Part shown: positions 51,190-59,788 of the stretch, piece by piece
Layout: each line of letters begins with the position of its first letter
Numbering within the stretch: position 1 is the first letter of the stretch
Source: Bradyrhizobium sp. AZCC 1719
GTDB lineage: Bacteria; Pseudomonadota; Alphaproteobacteria; Rhizobiales; Xanthobacteraceae
NCBI RefSeq assembly: GCF_036924525.1
Contig: NZ_JAZHRU010000001.1
Span: 5,361,001 to 5,425,000, forward strand
Length of the DNA: 64,000 nt
Direction: 5' to 3'
Notes under the pieces: generated by a model
Databases searched by the model: none
The model's input: the letters and a program-made list of their open reading frames with translations, nothing else
Told to the model about the DNA's origin: nothing
Program-made: the position numbers and the translations under genes

Positions 51190-53784
51190 TTACCGTGCCG
51201 TCGTTTTTGCCGTTTGATCCATCGCAAGTGGCTGCGTCGGCCGGGTCCGCGACTGCAGCCGCGGGCGCAGTAACGGCTTGAGCATTTCCAGCACGAGCAG
51301 CGCGATGACGCCGGCGCCCAGCGTCAGGGCCAGGTCGTCGGCGTGGAGAGGGCCGAACGCGAAGAGCTGGTTCGCAAACGGCCAGAGCAAGGTGAGGGCC
51401 AAGATGACGGCGACGGCGGCGAGCACCGCAGCCAAGCTCCGATTCGGCCGCCGGAGCGCGGCAAGCAGCGATGCGCTGAAGGAGCGGTTGACCAGGATGA
51501 GGCTGACGATCACGATGATCAGCGAAAAGAACGTCAGCGCCCGCACTTCGGGTACCGGCATTCCCCATCGCAGCGCCGCGACGAAAATGGCCCCCACGAC
51601 CACAAACGCCAGCAGTCCCTGCAGCAGGCTCCAGGCAACCAACGCCTGCGAGAACAGCGGCTCGTCGGGGGAGCGCGGCGGTCGCCGCATGACATCGTCC
51701 TCTTCGGTTTCGGCCTCGAACACCAGCGAGCAGACGGGATCGATCACCATTTCGAGGAAGGCAATGTGGATCGGTCCGAACAGGAGAGGCAGGCCGAACA
51801 CCAGCGGCAGCAGTGCCAGGCCCGCAATGGGGATGTGGACGGCAAAGATGAAGCCCATCGCCTTGCGCAAATTGTCATAGATGCGGCGCCCAAGACGGAT
51901 CGCCTTGACGATGGAGCCAAAATCATCGTCGAGCAGCACGATGGCGGAAGCTTCGCGCGCCACATCCGTTCCGCGTCCACCCATGGCGATGCCGATATGG
52001 GCAGCCTTCAGCGAAGGCGCATCATTGACGCCATCGCCGGTCATTGCGACAACCTCGCCGTTGCCCTTGTAGGCGTTGACGATACGCAGTTTCTGGTTCG
52101 GCGAGATCCGTGCAAAGACACTTGCTGTCCGCACCCGGCCGGCCAGTTCGGCCTCGCTCAACTTCTCGAGCTGTTCGCCAGTCACGAGTTCGCCACGCGC
52201 GAGCCCGGCCTGATGGGCGATCGCGTTTGCGGTCGCCGGATAGTCACCGGTGATCATGACGGCTTTGATCCCGGCGGACCGGCATTCGCGGACCGCCTCG
52301 ACGACGCTGGCGCGCAGCGGATCGGCAAGGCCGACAAGTCCCAGGAACTCAAAGCCCAGTTCGCGCGGCGACGCGGGCCAGTGCGGTCCGGCGTGAGTGG
52401 CGCGCGCAACGCCCAGCACACGCAGGCCAGCGGAGGCCATCACATCAATGGATTGCGTCAGCATGGTGCGGTCGGCTGCGCTGAGCCGGCACAGACCTGC
52501 GATCGCTTCGGGAGCGCCCTTCGTGGCGACGAGGTATTCCCGCCTGTCGCCATCCGTTTGCCAGATATGGGTTACGGCGAGGAGATCGGGTCGAAGACCA
52601 TAGGTATGCACCAGTTTCCAGCGTGGATGCGGATACGAAGCCTCGGTCAACCGCTCCCGCGCCAGAGTATGGAACGCCCGCTCCATCGGGTCGAACGGAT
52701 CGGGCGCGCTCGCGAGCAGGCCAAACTCGCTCAGTTCATGGAACTGTGGTGGCATGTCTGCTCCGGCTTGCGGGCGGAAGACGTTTCCATCCTTCAGCCG
52801 CAACTCGACGATCGTCATCCGGTTTTCCGTGAGAGTCCCGGTCTTGTCGGTGCACAGGACGGTGGCAGAGCCTAGCGTCTCGATCGCCGCCGCGCGGCGC
52901 GTCAGCACGCGCGCCAGTGAAATTCGCCACGCTCCCATTGCCATGAAGACAGTCAGGACAACCGGAAACTCTTCGGGCAGCATCGACATGCCCAGCGCAA
53001 TGCCGGCCAGCACGGCATCCAGCCATCCGCCGCGCATGATGCCGTAGAGCAATACCGCGAGCACGCTCACCCCGCCGCCGAGAACGGCGAACAGCCGGAC
53101 GACGCGCCGTGTCTGCGCCTGCAGGCGCGGCGGTTCGGTTTCGAGATTGGCCAGCGATTGGCCAATCTTGCCGATCTCGCTTTGCACGCCGATAGCGGTT
53201 ACTTCCGCCAGCCCCGAGCCCTGCACCACCAGCGAGCCGGAGAACACCTGCGGCAGGCCGTCGCCTCCCGGAGGTTGCGGTACGGATGTGGTGCGATCAT
53301 CCCAGGCGACCTTGCGCACGGGCACGGATTCGCCGGTCAACATCGACTCGTCGGCCTGCAGATCGCCGCAGCGCAAAAGGATGGCGTCCGCGGGCACGCG
53401 GTCGCCTTCGGATAGAACGACGAGGTCGCCGCGCACCACGTCTCGACCTGCAATCCGCTTGCGCTCACCGTCGCGAATGACGAGCGCGCGGGGACTGGTG
53501 AGGTCGCGTAACGCTTCCAGCACGCGCTCGGTCCGCGTCTCCTGCACCACGGTGATCACGATCGACATGGTCGCGAAGGCAACCAGGATGATCGCCTCTT
53601 TCAGGTCGCCAAGCGCCAGGTAAACGACGCCGCCGACCAGGAGCAGCGCCAGCATCGGCTCGCGCAGCACCTCGATCGCTATTCGAAACGGCGTACGCCG
53701 ATCCGGTTGGGGGAGCTCGTTGTGCCCCTCGGCCTGCAGCCGCGCCGCTGCCTCGGCTTCACTGAGGCCGGAAAACGGTTTCAT
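51190..53784 (-). CDS. Cation-transporting P-type ATPase (P2-like)
   Basis: The protein has 864 residues. Cation-ATPase N-terminal domain, actuator motif LTGES (149-153), phosphorylation site DKTGTLTENRMT with Asp313, nucleotide-domain KGAPEAI, hinge GDGVNDAPSLKAAHIGIAMG, and about 10 membrane helices. The M4 motif reads MLPEEFPVVLT at 269-279, replacing the classic PEGLP of calcium pumps, so ion choice (Ca, Mg, Mn or Na) is open. No N-terminal metal-binding domain, so it is not FixI/CopA-like. Part of the FixK-box unit running from 55032 to 50324. Confidence 0.88.
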   Translation of the reverse strand: MKPFSGLSEAEAAARLQAEGHNELPQPDRRTPFRIAIEVLREPMLALLLVGGVVYLALGDLKEAIILVAFATMSIVITVVQETRTERVLEALRDLTSPRALVIRDGERKRIAGRDVVRGDLVVLSEGDRVPADAILLRCGDLQADESMLTGESVPVRKVAWDDRTTSVPQPPGGDGLPQVFSGSLVVQGSGLAEVTAIGVQSEIGKIGQSLANLETEPPRLQAQTRRVVRLFAVLGGGVSVLAVLLYGIMRGGWLDAVLAGIALGMSMLPEEFPVVLTVFMAMGAWRISLARVLTRRAAAIETLGSATVLCTDKTGTLTENRMTIVELRLKDGNVFRPQAGADMPPQFHELSEFGLLASAPDPFDPMERAFHTLARERLTEASYPHPRWKLVHTYGLRPDLLAVTHIWQTDGDRREYLVATKGAPEAIAGLCRLSAADRTMLTQSIDVMASAGLRVLGVARATHAGPHWPASPRELGFEFLGLVGLADPLRASVVEAVRECRSAGIKAVMITGDYPATANAIAHQAGLARGELVTGEQLEKLSEAELAGRVRTASVFARISPNQKLRIVNAYKGNGEVVAMTGDGVNDAPSLKAAHIGIAMGGRGTDVAREASAIVLLDDDFGSIVKAIRLGRRIYDNLRKAMGFIFAVHIPIAGLALLPLVFGLPLLFGPIHIAFLEMVIDPVCSLVFEAETEEDDVMRRPPRSPDEPLFSQALVAWSLLQGLLAFVVVGAIFVAALRWGMPVPEVRALTFFSLIIVIVSLILVNRSFSASLLAALRRPNRSLAAVLAAVAVILALTLLWPFANQLFAFGPLHADDLALTLGAGVIALLVLEMLKPLLRPRLQSRTRPTQPLAMDQTAKTTAR

Positions 53785-53787
53785 TTC

Positions 53788-54213
53788 TTAGAGATACGAT
53801 ACTGCCGTCACCCGATAGGTGTGCATCTTGCCGCCTTCGTTGAGCGAAACATATTCGCCGACCAGGAAGCGTTCGTCCGCGAAGTGATAGCCGACGTCGT
53901 CGGGCACGCTGATCTCGCCGTCGTCATAGTGGAAAGCCCAGCCGCCACCGGGACGGTGAACCAGGTGACCGTGCTTGTCCTGCTCGTCCGGGCGCTGGCG
54001 CACGACCCGGCAAGCATCGCGACGCTCGCGCCACAGTCTTGCATCGATGCGGTCCGCGGAATCGAGCGGCGCCACGATGATATAGGCCACCTCGGCGTCG
54101 CCGTCGGGATGGCCGGGCTCGCGGGCCAGCGCAAGACGGAATTGCCGGAATTGCGGCGGCAGGGAAGCGTTGAGAATCGGATTCGGCTGGGTCTTGGCTC
54201 TGATCTTCGACAT
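53788..54213 (-). CDS. Hypothetical protein
   Basis: The protein has 141 residues, soluble, with no signal peptide. It opens MSKIRAKTQPNPILNASLPP, then QFRLALAREPGHPDGDAEVA and YIIVAPLDSADRIDARLWRE; the C-terminal half is beta-rich (GWAFHYDDGEISVPDDVGYH and HTYRVTAVSYL). No known family recognised. It lies 3 bp upstream of the P-type ATPase gene on the same strand, so it is very likely cotranscribed and perhaps accessory to it. Confidence 0.7.
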   Translation of the reverse strand: MSKIRAKTQPNPILNASLPPQFRQFRLALAREPGHPDGDAEVAYIIVAPLDSADRIDARLWRERRDACRVVRQRPDEQDKHGHLVHRPGGGWAFHYDDGEISVPDDVGYHFADERFLVGEYVSLNEGGKMHTYRVTAVSYL

Positions 54214-54263
54214 CTCGCATGGCTCCTGGTTTTTCTGGCATGAGGCGATTGCTTCCGCCGTAG

Positions 54264-54755
54264 TCAGCTCGGCTCAGCCGAGGCCTTAGGCACGGGGGCA
54301 GTCGCCCTGGATTTCTTGAGGCTCTTGACGATGATCGTAATCAGCGGCACCAGCACCAATGGCAGCACGCTGTTCAGGGGATGCTGCACCATGCCGGTGA
54401 ATTGCGATTGCAGGGCGCGGGCCTCGCCTTGCAAGGCCTCGACCGCGGAGCCGTGAATTTCGGTCGCCAGTTCGAGCTCGCGGCCTGCGGCAGGTCTTCC
54501 GCCAGCGACGAACAAGACGGCCGCAATCACGAAATTGGCGGTGCCGAGAATTGCTGCCGCGGAAATCGCGCTCCAGATCTGCACCAGCGCGAAATAGGCC
54601 GAGAGCTCCAGCATCAACAGGCCGAAGGCCGCAATCAGCGCCGCGAACGCCCGCAAGCCGAGCCCAACCAGCATGTGCCGCATCCGGATCTCCGCGATGA
54701 TGCGATCGGTGCGCCAGAGTGCGCGCAAATGCTTGACGACGTTCTCGCTGTTCAC
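54264..54755 (-). CDS. Membrane protein, phage-holin-superfamily-like (DUF1469-type)
   Basis: The protein has 163 residues. Two adjacent hydrophobic helices (LGLRAFAALIAAFGLLMLEL and AAAILGTANFVIAAVLFVAG) are followed by an amphipathic coil (ELELATEIHGSAVEALQGEA) and a third hydrophobic segment (SVLPLVLVPLITIIVKSLKK). This is the pattern of holin-superfamily/YqjE proteins, which usually accompany ElaB/YqjD proteins, as here, where the partner gene ends 1 bp away. Confidence 0.7.
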   Translation of the reverse strand: MNSENVVKHLRALWRTDRIIAEIRMRHMLVGLGLRAFAALIAAFGLLMLELSAYFALVQIWSAISAAAILGTANFVIAAVLFVAGGRPAAGRELELATEIHGSAVEALQGEARALQSQFTGMVQHPLNSVLPLVLVPLITIIVKSLKKSRATAPVPKASAEPS

Positions 54756-54756
54756 G

Positions 54757-55032
54757 TTAGTGCCTCCTCAGCATGAAACCGATCGCGACGCCGAGCGCGA
54801 AGGCGGATGCTAGCGCTGCAATCGGCCGCTCTGCGATCAACCTCTCGACATGCTCCTCTTCCTCGCCCAAGGTTTCGCCGAGTTCGCGCAGGGCCGCTTT
54901 GATCGGCTCGACGAGTGCCTCAGATCGGTTGCTTGCGGCCCCGAGCCTATCGTCGGCATGCATGTTCAGGAGTCGTGACGCCTCGCTCTTGAGCGCCTGC
55001 AACTCTTCACCCAGCTCGCCTGATTTGAACAT
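54757..55032 (-). CDS. ElaB/YqjD-family (DUF883) membrane-anchored stress protein
   Basis: The protein has 91 residues. A long charged helix with coiled-coil character (LGEELQALKSEASRLLNMHA, ELGETLGEEEEHVERLIAER) is followed by a C-terminal glycine-containing membrane anchor (PIAALASAFALGVAIGFMLR) and a basic end. ElaB/YqjD proteins tether to the inner membrane and associate with ribosomes in stationary phase. First gene of the minus-strand unit behind the FixK box at 55091. Confidence 0.8.
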   Translation of the reverse strand: MFKSGELGEELQALKSEASRLLNMHADDRLGAASNRSEALVEPIKAALRELGETLGEEEEHVERLIAERPIAALASAFALGVAIGFMLRRH

Positions 55033-55090
55033 CGCGCTCGCCCATTTTCCCTTGCCTTTCGAATTCTAGGCGAGGCAGCACGAATGCCCT

Positions 55091-55104
55091 TTGACTTGGG
55101 TCAA
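55091..55104. promoter_or_regulatory. FixK box in divergent promoter
   Basis: TTGACTTGGGTCAA, a perfect TTGA-N6-TCAA. Centre 65 bp from the ElaB/YqjD-like start (55032, minus) and 103 bp from the Mla-like permease start (55201, plus). It could serve either or both. Confidence 0.7.
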
Positions 55105-55200
55105 CCGTGATAGGCGCATCCGGTGCTTTGAGGCAGGTCAACATGGATGCCGCGCCTGCGGCCTAGAGAATGAGAGCTATCTGATTGAGGAAATATCATC

Positions 55201-56337
55201 TTGGCGACCGCACCTCTGCTAACGGTGACGCCATCGGGCGATGCGCTTGAGGTGCGTCCAGGCGGCTCCTGGACGGCTTCGAATGCAGCGACGCTCGAAC
55301 AGCTTTCCAATGACATCGCGCCGCAGCTCGATCGAGCCGCTGCCGTCAAGGTCGATATGGCCGGGGTGCGCGAACTCGACACGCTCGGCGCCTGGTTATT
55401 GGAGAAGATGTCGCGGCGGGTCACTTCCGTCGGTCACCGCGCCGACATCATCGGTATTGCCGACAATTATGCCGGCCTGATCGACGAGGTTCGCCAGGTC
55501 AACCGGCGAACGCCCGCGGCGGCACCGGCGCGCAATCCCGTCGTGGCAAAGCTCGGCGATATCGGCCGCGCGACGATCGGTTCGAGCGAAGATATCGCCG
55601 CATTCCTGCAGATGCTGGGCTCGCTGTGCATCGCCATCCTGGGCGTCCTGCGGCGGCCGCGATCGCTGCGGCTGACGTCGCTGACCTACCAGCTCTATCG
55701 CGTCGGCTGGCAGGCGATACCTATCGTCGTGCTGATCACCTTCCTGATCGGCGCCATCATTGCGCAGCAGGGCATTTTCCATTTCCGCAAGTTCGGCGCG
55801 GATTCCTATGTCGTCGACATGGTCGGCATTCTCGTGCTGCGCGAACTCGGCGTTCTGATCGTCGCCATCATGGTCGCGGGACGTTCGGGTAGCGCCTATA
55901 CCGCCGAACTCGGCTCGATGAAGATGCGCGAGGAGATCGACGCGCTGTCGACGATGGGGCTGGATCCGATCGAAGTTCTGATGCTGCCGCGGATCCTGGC
56001 GCTGGCTTGCGCGCTGCCGATCCTGAGCTTCATCGGCTCGATGGCGGCGCTCTACGGCGGCGGCCTCGTCGCCTGGTTCTACGGCGGCATGGGGCCGGCG
56101 ATCTTCCTCGCGCGGCTGCATGACGCCGTCTCCGTCACCCATTTCGAGGTCGGGATCATCAAGGCGCCGTTCATGGCGCTGGTGATCGGCATCGTCGCCT
56201 GCAGCGAAGGCCTGCGCGTGAAGGGCAGTGCCGAGTCGCTCGGCAAGCAGACCACCACATCGGTGGTCAAATCGATCTTCCTGGTCATCGTGCTCGACGG
56301 CGTCTTCGCCGTGTTCTTTGCATCGATCGGAATGTAG
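55201..56337 (+). CDS. MlaE-family ABC permease with N-terminal STAS-like domain
   Basis: The protein has 378 residues from a TTG start with GAGGA upstream. The N-terminal ~105 residues look STAS-like (LTVTPSGDALEVRPGGSWTA, VKVDMAGVRELDTLGAWLLE), the job of separate MlaB in E. coli. The C-terminal MlaE domain has five or six helices (GWQAIPIVVLITFLIGAIIA, AEIGSMK-like AELGSMKMREEIDALSTMGL). It moves phospholipids or other lipids between membranes. First gene of a three-gene Mla-like operon (permease, ATPase, MlaD-type). Confidence 0.88.
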   Translation: MATAPLLTVTPSGDALEVRPGGSWTASNAATLEQLSNDIAPQLDRAAAVKVDMAGVRELDTLGAWLLEKMSRRVTSVGHRADIIGIADNYAGLIDEVRQVNRRTPAAAPARNPVVAKLGDIGRATIGSSEDIAAFLQMLGSLCIAILGVLRRPRSLRLTSLTYQLYRVGWQAIPIVVLITFLIGAIIAQQGIFHFRKFGADSYVVDMVGILVLRELGVLIVAIMVAGRSGSAYTAELGSMKMREEIDALSTMGLDPIEVLMLPRILALACALPILSFIGSMAALYGGGLVAWFYGGMGPAIFLARLHDAVSVTHFEVGIIKAPFMALVIGIVACSEGLRVKGSAESLGKQTTTSVVKSIFLVIVLDGVFAVFFASIGM

Positions 56338-56339
56338 CG

Positions 56340-57113
56340 ATGCAGGAAGCCTCCGAACCGTTTGCCATTCGCGTACGCGATCTCGTGGTCGGATTCCGCC
56401 GGCACGTCGTGATCGACCACCTCGCGCTTGACGTCCGCCGGGGCGAGATTCTCGGCCTGGTCGGCGCTTCCGGCGGCGGCAAGTCGGTGCTGATGCGAAC
56501 CATCATCGGCCTGATCCCTCGGCAGGGTGGCGAGATCGAGGTGATGGGCTCGCCGATCGATCACGACCGCGCCACACGAGGTGCGGCCGGGCGATGGGGC
56601 ATCCTGTTTCAGCAGGGGGCGCTGTTCTCGTCGCTCACCGTACGGCAGAACATCCAGTTTCCGCTGCGCGAAAATCTCGTGCTATCCGAAGCGTTGATGG
56701 ACGAGATCGCGACCGCCAAGCTCGAAATGGTCGGGCTCAAGCCGGAGGACGGCGACAAGTTTCCTTCCGAATTGTCCGGCGGCATGACCAAGCGCGTGGC
56801 GCTGGCGCGTGCGCTCGCGCTCGATCCCGCGATCGTGTTTCTCGACGAGCCGACCTCGGGACTCGATCCGATCGCGGCCGGCGATTTCGATGCGCTGATC
56901 AAGACATTGCAGCAAACGCTTGGTTTGACAGTGTTCATGGTCACCCATGACCTCGCCAGCCTCAATACTGTCTGTGACCGCGTCGCGGCGCTGGCCGACG
57001 GCAAGATTGTCGCCATTGGTCCGATGCACGAACTGCTTCAATCCGAGCATCCCTGGGTGCGGGCCTATTTCCACGGCAAGCGTTCCCGGATGCTGCAACC
57101 CAGAGCGAGCTAA
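56340..57113 (+). CDS. MlaF-family ABC transporter ATP-binding protein
   Basis: The protein has 257 residues. Walker A LVGASGGGKSVLMRTIIG, Q-loop LFQQGALFSSLTVRQN (the FQQGALF form of the MlaF group), signature ELSGGMTKRVALARALALDP, Walker B IVFLDEPTSGLDPI and H-loop VTHDL. The SGGM variant is also MlaF-like. It starts 2 bp after the permease stop. Confidence 0.92.
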   Translation: MQEASEPFAIRVRDLVVGFRRHVVIDHLALDVRRGEILGLVGASGGGKSVLMRTIIGLIPRQGGEIEVMGSPIDHDRATRGAAGRWGILFQQGALFSSLTVRQNIQFPLRENLVLSEALMDEIATAKLEMVGLKPEDGDKFPSELSGGMTKRVALARALALDPAIVFLDEPTSGLDPIAAGDFDALIKTLQQTLGLTVFMVTHDLASLNTVCDRVAALADGKIVAIGPMHELLQSEHPWVRAYFHGKRSRMLQPRAS

Positions 57114-57117
57114 CGAG

Positions 57118-58221
57118 ATGGAAACCCGCGCTCCCTTCGTCATTGTCGGCGCCTTCGTGCTGGCGGCCATCTTGGCCGTATTCGGCTTCGTCTATTGGCT
57201 GCAAAACACCGGCGGGCTCGGCCCACGCTCCAGCTATCGCGCGCAGTTCGACGGTTCGGTGCCCGGACTGCTTGTCGGCGCAGCAGTGCTGTTCAATGGC
57301 ATTCGGGTCGGCGAGGTGACGGAGCTCGGGCTTGCGCCAGGCAACCCGCGCGGCGTCAATGCGACCATCTCGGTTGCTTCGACCACGCCGGTGCGCGCTG
57401 ATACCAAGGTCGGCTTGGAGTTCCAGGGCCTTACCGGCGTGCCCGTGATTGCACTCGAAGGCGGCACGCAGGTCGCGCAGAGCGGCGCGATACCGACGCT
57501 GGTCGCCGAGCCGGGCGCAGGGCAGGGCATGACGCAGGCCGCGCGCGACGCGCTACGCAAGGTGGATACGGTGCTGTCGGAGAATTCGGGAGCGCTGAAG
57601 GACACGATCACCAACTTGAAGGTGTTCTCGGAGGGCCTGGCCCGTAACACCGGCAAGCTTGATGGGATCGTCGCCGGTCTCGAACGCATGACCGGGGCAA
57701 CCAATCCGCCGCCGAAGATCACCTATGATCTCCGCGCGCTGCCGAGCTCGGGCCCGGCAAGCAAGGTCATCAATGTGCAGTGGGCGATTCCGGAGCCGAC
57801 GGCGGTTGCGATGTTGGAGACGCAGCGCTTCCTGTTCTCGCCGGCGCAGGAATTCCCCGGATTCGCAGAGGCGATGTGGGCCGATGCGCTGCCGAAATTG
57901 ATCCAGGTGCGGCTGATCGAGAGCTTTGAGAACTACGACATCGCGCATGCGCCACTCCGCATGGCCAATGTCGGGCAGACCGAATTCCAGTTGCTGATCG
58001 ATGTCAGGCGGTTTCGCATCGTCATCGAATCGGGCCCTGTCGCCGAAATCGGATTGTCGGCCAGGATCGTTGACAAGAACGGCAAGATCGTCGCCTCGCA
58101 CCTGTTCGAGGAACGCGAGAAGTTTGCGACAGTCGCACCGGCAGAGGCCGTCGCCGCGTTCAGCGAAGCGTTCGGCAGAATTGCAAAGAACGTGATCGCC
58201 TGGACGGTGCAGGCGTATTAG
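57118..58221 (+). CDS. MlaD (MCE) protein fused to an ABC transport auxiliary (PqiC/DUF330-like) domain
   Basis: The protein has 367 residues from ATG 57118, 4 bp after the ATPase gene. One N-terminal membrane anchor (PFVIVGAFVLAAILAVFGFV), then an MCE domain (SSYRAQFDGSVPGLLVGAAV, FNGIRVGEVTELGLAPGNPR) and a helical stretch with ALKDTITNLKVFSEGLARNT. The last ~140 residues (LETQRFLFSPAQEFPGFAEA, FRIVIESGPVAEIGLSARIV) resemble the auxiliary lipoprotein component normally encoded separately. The fusion puts the inner-membrane MCE ring and its outer-membrane-facing partner in one chain. Confidence 0.8.
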   Translation: METRAPFVIVGAFVLAAILAVFGFVYWLQNTGGLGPRSSYRAQFDGSVPGLLVGAAVLFNGIRVGEVTELGLAPGNPRGVNATISVASTTPVRADTKVGLEFQGLTGVPVIALEGGTQVAQSGAIPTLVAEPGAGQGMTQAARDALRKVDTVLSENSGALKDTITNLKVFSEGLARNTGKLDGIVAGLERMTGATNPPPKITYDLRALPSSGPASKVINVQWAIPEPTAVAMLETQRFLFSPAQEFPGFAEAMWADALPKLIQVRLIESFENYDIAHAPLRMANVGQTEFQLLIDVRRFRIVIESGPVAEIGLSARIVDKNGKIVASHLFEEREKFATVAPAEAVAAFSEAFGRIAKNVIAWTVQAY

Positions 58222-58224
58222 GCA

Positions 58225-58254
58225 CGGGCCCGGCTCGGCGAGGAGCCGGGCCCG
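58225..58254. terminator. Bidirectional hairpin between convergent genes
   Basis: A perfect 12-bp GC-rich stem CGGGCCCGGCTC / GAGCCGGGCCCG (58225-58236 with 58243-58254) with a 6-nt loop lies between the stop of the MlaD-type gene and the stop of the cytochrome gene. No U-tract on either side. Confidence 0.6.
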
Positions 58255-58275
58255 CAGCGCCACCGGCGGAATGCG

Positions 58276-58593
58276 CTACTCAAGCGTCTTCAGATACGCC
58301 AGCAGGTCGCCGATCTGGTCCGGCTCGAGTTGGAAGGCCGGCATCGTCGGATGGCCGGTGTAGATGCCTTCGGCCAGCGCCTCTCCGAGAGTCTCGATCG
58401 GGTAACGCTTGTGCAGTGCCCGGAACGGCGGCGCGATCTTGAGCGGGCTCGGTGAAACCTTGTCGATCGAGTGGCACTTCGCGCAGTTGTTCAGCGCGAA
58501 GGTCTTGCCACGCTGCTCCTGAGGCGAAGCCGCCGCGGCCGGAGTCAGGGTGGCGAGCGCAAATGCCAGCGGCATCAGAATTCGTCGGATCAT
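58276..58593 (-). CDS. Small periplasmic class I cytochrome c
   Basis: The protein has 105 residues. Signal peptide ends TPAAAAS. One haem site CAKCH (Cys37, Cys40, His41); the sixth ligand is the Met of HPTMPAFQLE. It is a small monohaem cytochrome, probably an electron carrier. A perfect FixK box lies 76 bp upstream, so it may feed or serve the cbb3 oxidase encoded nearby. It is convergent with the MlaD-type gene. Confidence 0.9.
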   Translation of the reverse strand: MIRRILMPLAFALATLTPAAAASPQEQRGKTFALNNCAKCHSIDKVSPSPLKIAPPFRALHKRYPIETLGEALAEGIYTGHPTMPAFQLEPDQIGDLLAYLKTLE

Positions 58594-58668
58594 TGCACCT
58601 TCGACTCCGTGGAAAAGCGCGGTTTTCCAGCCCAGAGCCGCACTGTGAAGGTTTAATCGCCGGCTAGT

Positions 58669-58682
58669 TTGATCTGGATCAA
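58669..58682. promoter_or_regulatory. FixK/FNR box in divergent promoter
   Basis: TTGATCTGGATCAA, a fully symmetric consensus box. Centre 82 bp from the cytochrome c start (58593, minus) and 114 bp from the Fnr-type gene start (58790, plus). Confidence 0.8.
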
Positions 58683-58789
58683 TCAGCGGGCCATGGATCC
58701 GCTAGAATGAACTATATCTCCTGATGCCGGAGCGCGGGTCACGGCCAGGAGATGGAGCGTCAACGCGGCGCTTGGACGGGCAGCGGTAA

Positions 58790-59503
58790 ATGATACGAAC
58801 CATCTCTCCGAATCGGGCAAGTTTCGGGCGCTGCTCAGCCTGTACCGTCCGGTCACTCAGCATCTGCAACGCGCTTGACCAGGCCGACCTTGCAGAGTTC
58901 GAACGGATCTCCCGTCACATTCATTTCGCTCCCAATGAGGCGCTGTTCACGGCGGGCCAGATCGCGCGTTCGGTCCACAGTCTGACTGCGGGTGTCGCAC
59001 GTCTGTACAAGCTGTTGCCGGATGGGCGGCGCCAGGTGATCGGCTTTGCGCTGCCGGGCGATTTTCTCGGCGTGGCGCCGTCCGATCGCTACAGCTTTTC
59101 GGCAGATGCAATCGATTCCGTGACGGTGTGCCGTCTCTCCAGGGAAGCGTTCACGCACTTCATTGAGCAGCGGTCACATTTTCTGATGCGGATCAACGAG
59201 TTCGCGGCACGGGAACTGAAGCTGGCGCAGGAGCAGATGTTGCTGCTGGGCCGGCGGACCGCGGAGGAGAAGGTCGCGTCCTTCCTCGTGGGCTGGCGGC
59301 AGCGTCTGGCTCAGATCGGCGATGAGCGACAAACCATTGCGCTGCCGATGAGCCGGCAGGATATCGCGGATTATCTGGGGCTGACGATTGAAACTGTGAG
59401 TCGGACGCTCACCCGGTTCGAGCGCGAAAAGATGCTCATTATCGTGGCCGGGGGCGTCCGGCTGCTGGACCCGAGCCGGGCTGCCGCCATGGCTGCGGCA
59501 TGA
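58790..59503 (+). CDS. Fnr-type Crp-family regulator with Fe-S cysteines (FixK1/FnrN/AadR-like)
   Basis: The protein has 237 residues. The N-terminal cysteines are C15, C18 and C26 (CSACTVRSLSIC), with C114 in SVTVCRLSREAF, the four-cysteine set of Fnr that holds an oxygen-labile 4Fe-4S cluster. Barrel, dimer helix (EQMLLLGRRTAEEKVASFLV) and helix-turn-helix (DIADYLGLTIETVSRTLTRF) are intact. The recognition helix LTIETVSR predicts TTGA-N6-TCAA binding. B. japonicum FixK1 has this cysteine set; FnrN is the other possible name. It differs from FixK2, which lacks the cysteines. Confidence 0.85.
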   Translation: MIRTISPNRASFGRCSACTVRSLSICNALDQADLAEFERISRHIHFAPNEALFTAGQIARSVHSLTAGVARLYKLLPDGRRQVIGFALPGDFLGVAPSDRYSFSADAIDSVTVCRLSREAFTHFIEQRSHFLMRINEFAARELKLAQEQMLLLGRRTAEEKVASFLVGWRQRLAQIGDERQTIALPMSRQDIADYLGLTIETVSRTLTRFEREKMLIIVAGGVRLLDPSRAAAMAAA

Positions 59504-59529
59504 GAAATCCCGCGTAAATGGCGGTGCGT

Positions 59530-59543
59530 TTGATCCAGGTCAA
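59530..59543 (+). promoter_or_regulatory. FixK/FNR box
   Basis: TTGATCCAGGTCAA, a perfect TTGA-N6-TCAA. Centre 61 bp upstream of the 46-aa ORF at 59598. Confidence 0.75.
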
Positions 59544-59597
59544 AGCCCCGCCTAAGGCCGGCCGGCATGCTGGGCTCCATCACAGGAGATCAGCCGC

Positions 59598-59738
59598 ATG
59601 CCAACCGATTCGTTGCTCGTTACCGTCTGCGTCGTTGCGATGTTCGTGGTTTTTGCTGCGGTGCTGTTCTGGGGTGACTTCCAGACCCGGCCGAAACAAT
59701 TGGCCAAGTCCTCTGCCACCAAGCGCCGCGCGTTCTGA
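59598..59738 (+). CDS. FixK-box-preceded membrane microprotein (46 aa)
   Basis: ATG 59598 has AGGAG at 59584-59588. The frame reads MPTDSLLVTVCVVAMFVVFA and AVLFWGDFQTRPKQLAKSSA, ending KRRAF: one N-terminal transmembrane helix then a basic cytoplasmic tail. The preceding FixK box has the same spacing (about 61 bp) as those of fixN and fixG. It may be an oxidase subunit or assembly peptide, comparable in size with CcoQ, CcoH-like or CydX-type proteins, but no family is recognised. It is too short for usual gene-calling cut-offs. Confidence 0.6.
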   Translation: MPTDSLLVTVCVVAMFVVFAAVLFWGDFQTRPKQLAKSSATKRRAF

Positions 59739-59788
59739 CCGCTACCCGCGCCGACACGACACGATTCAGCAGGGCCGTCTGATCTCCC

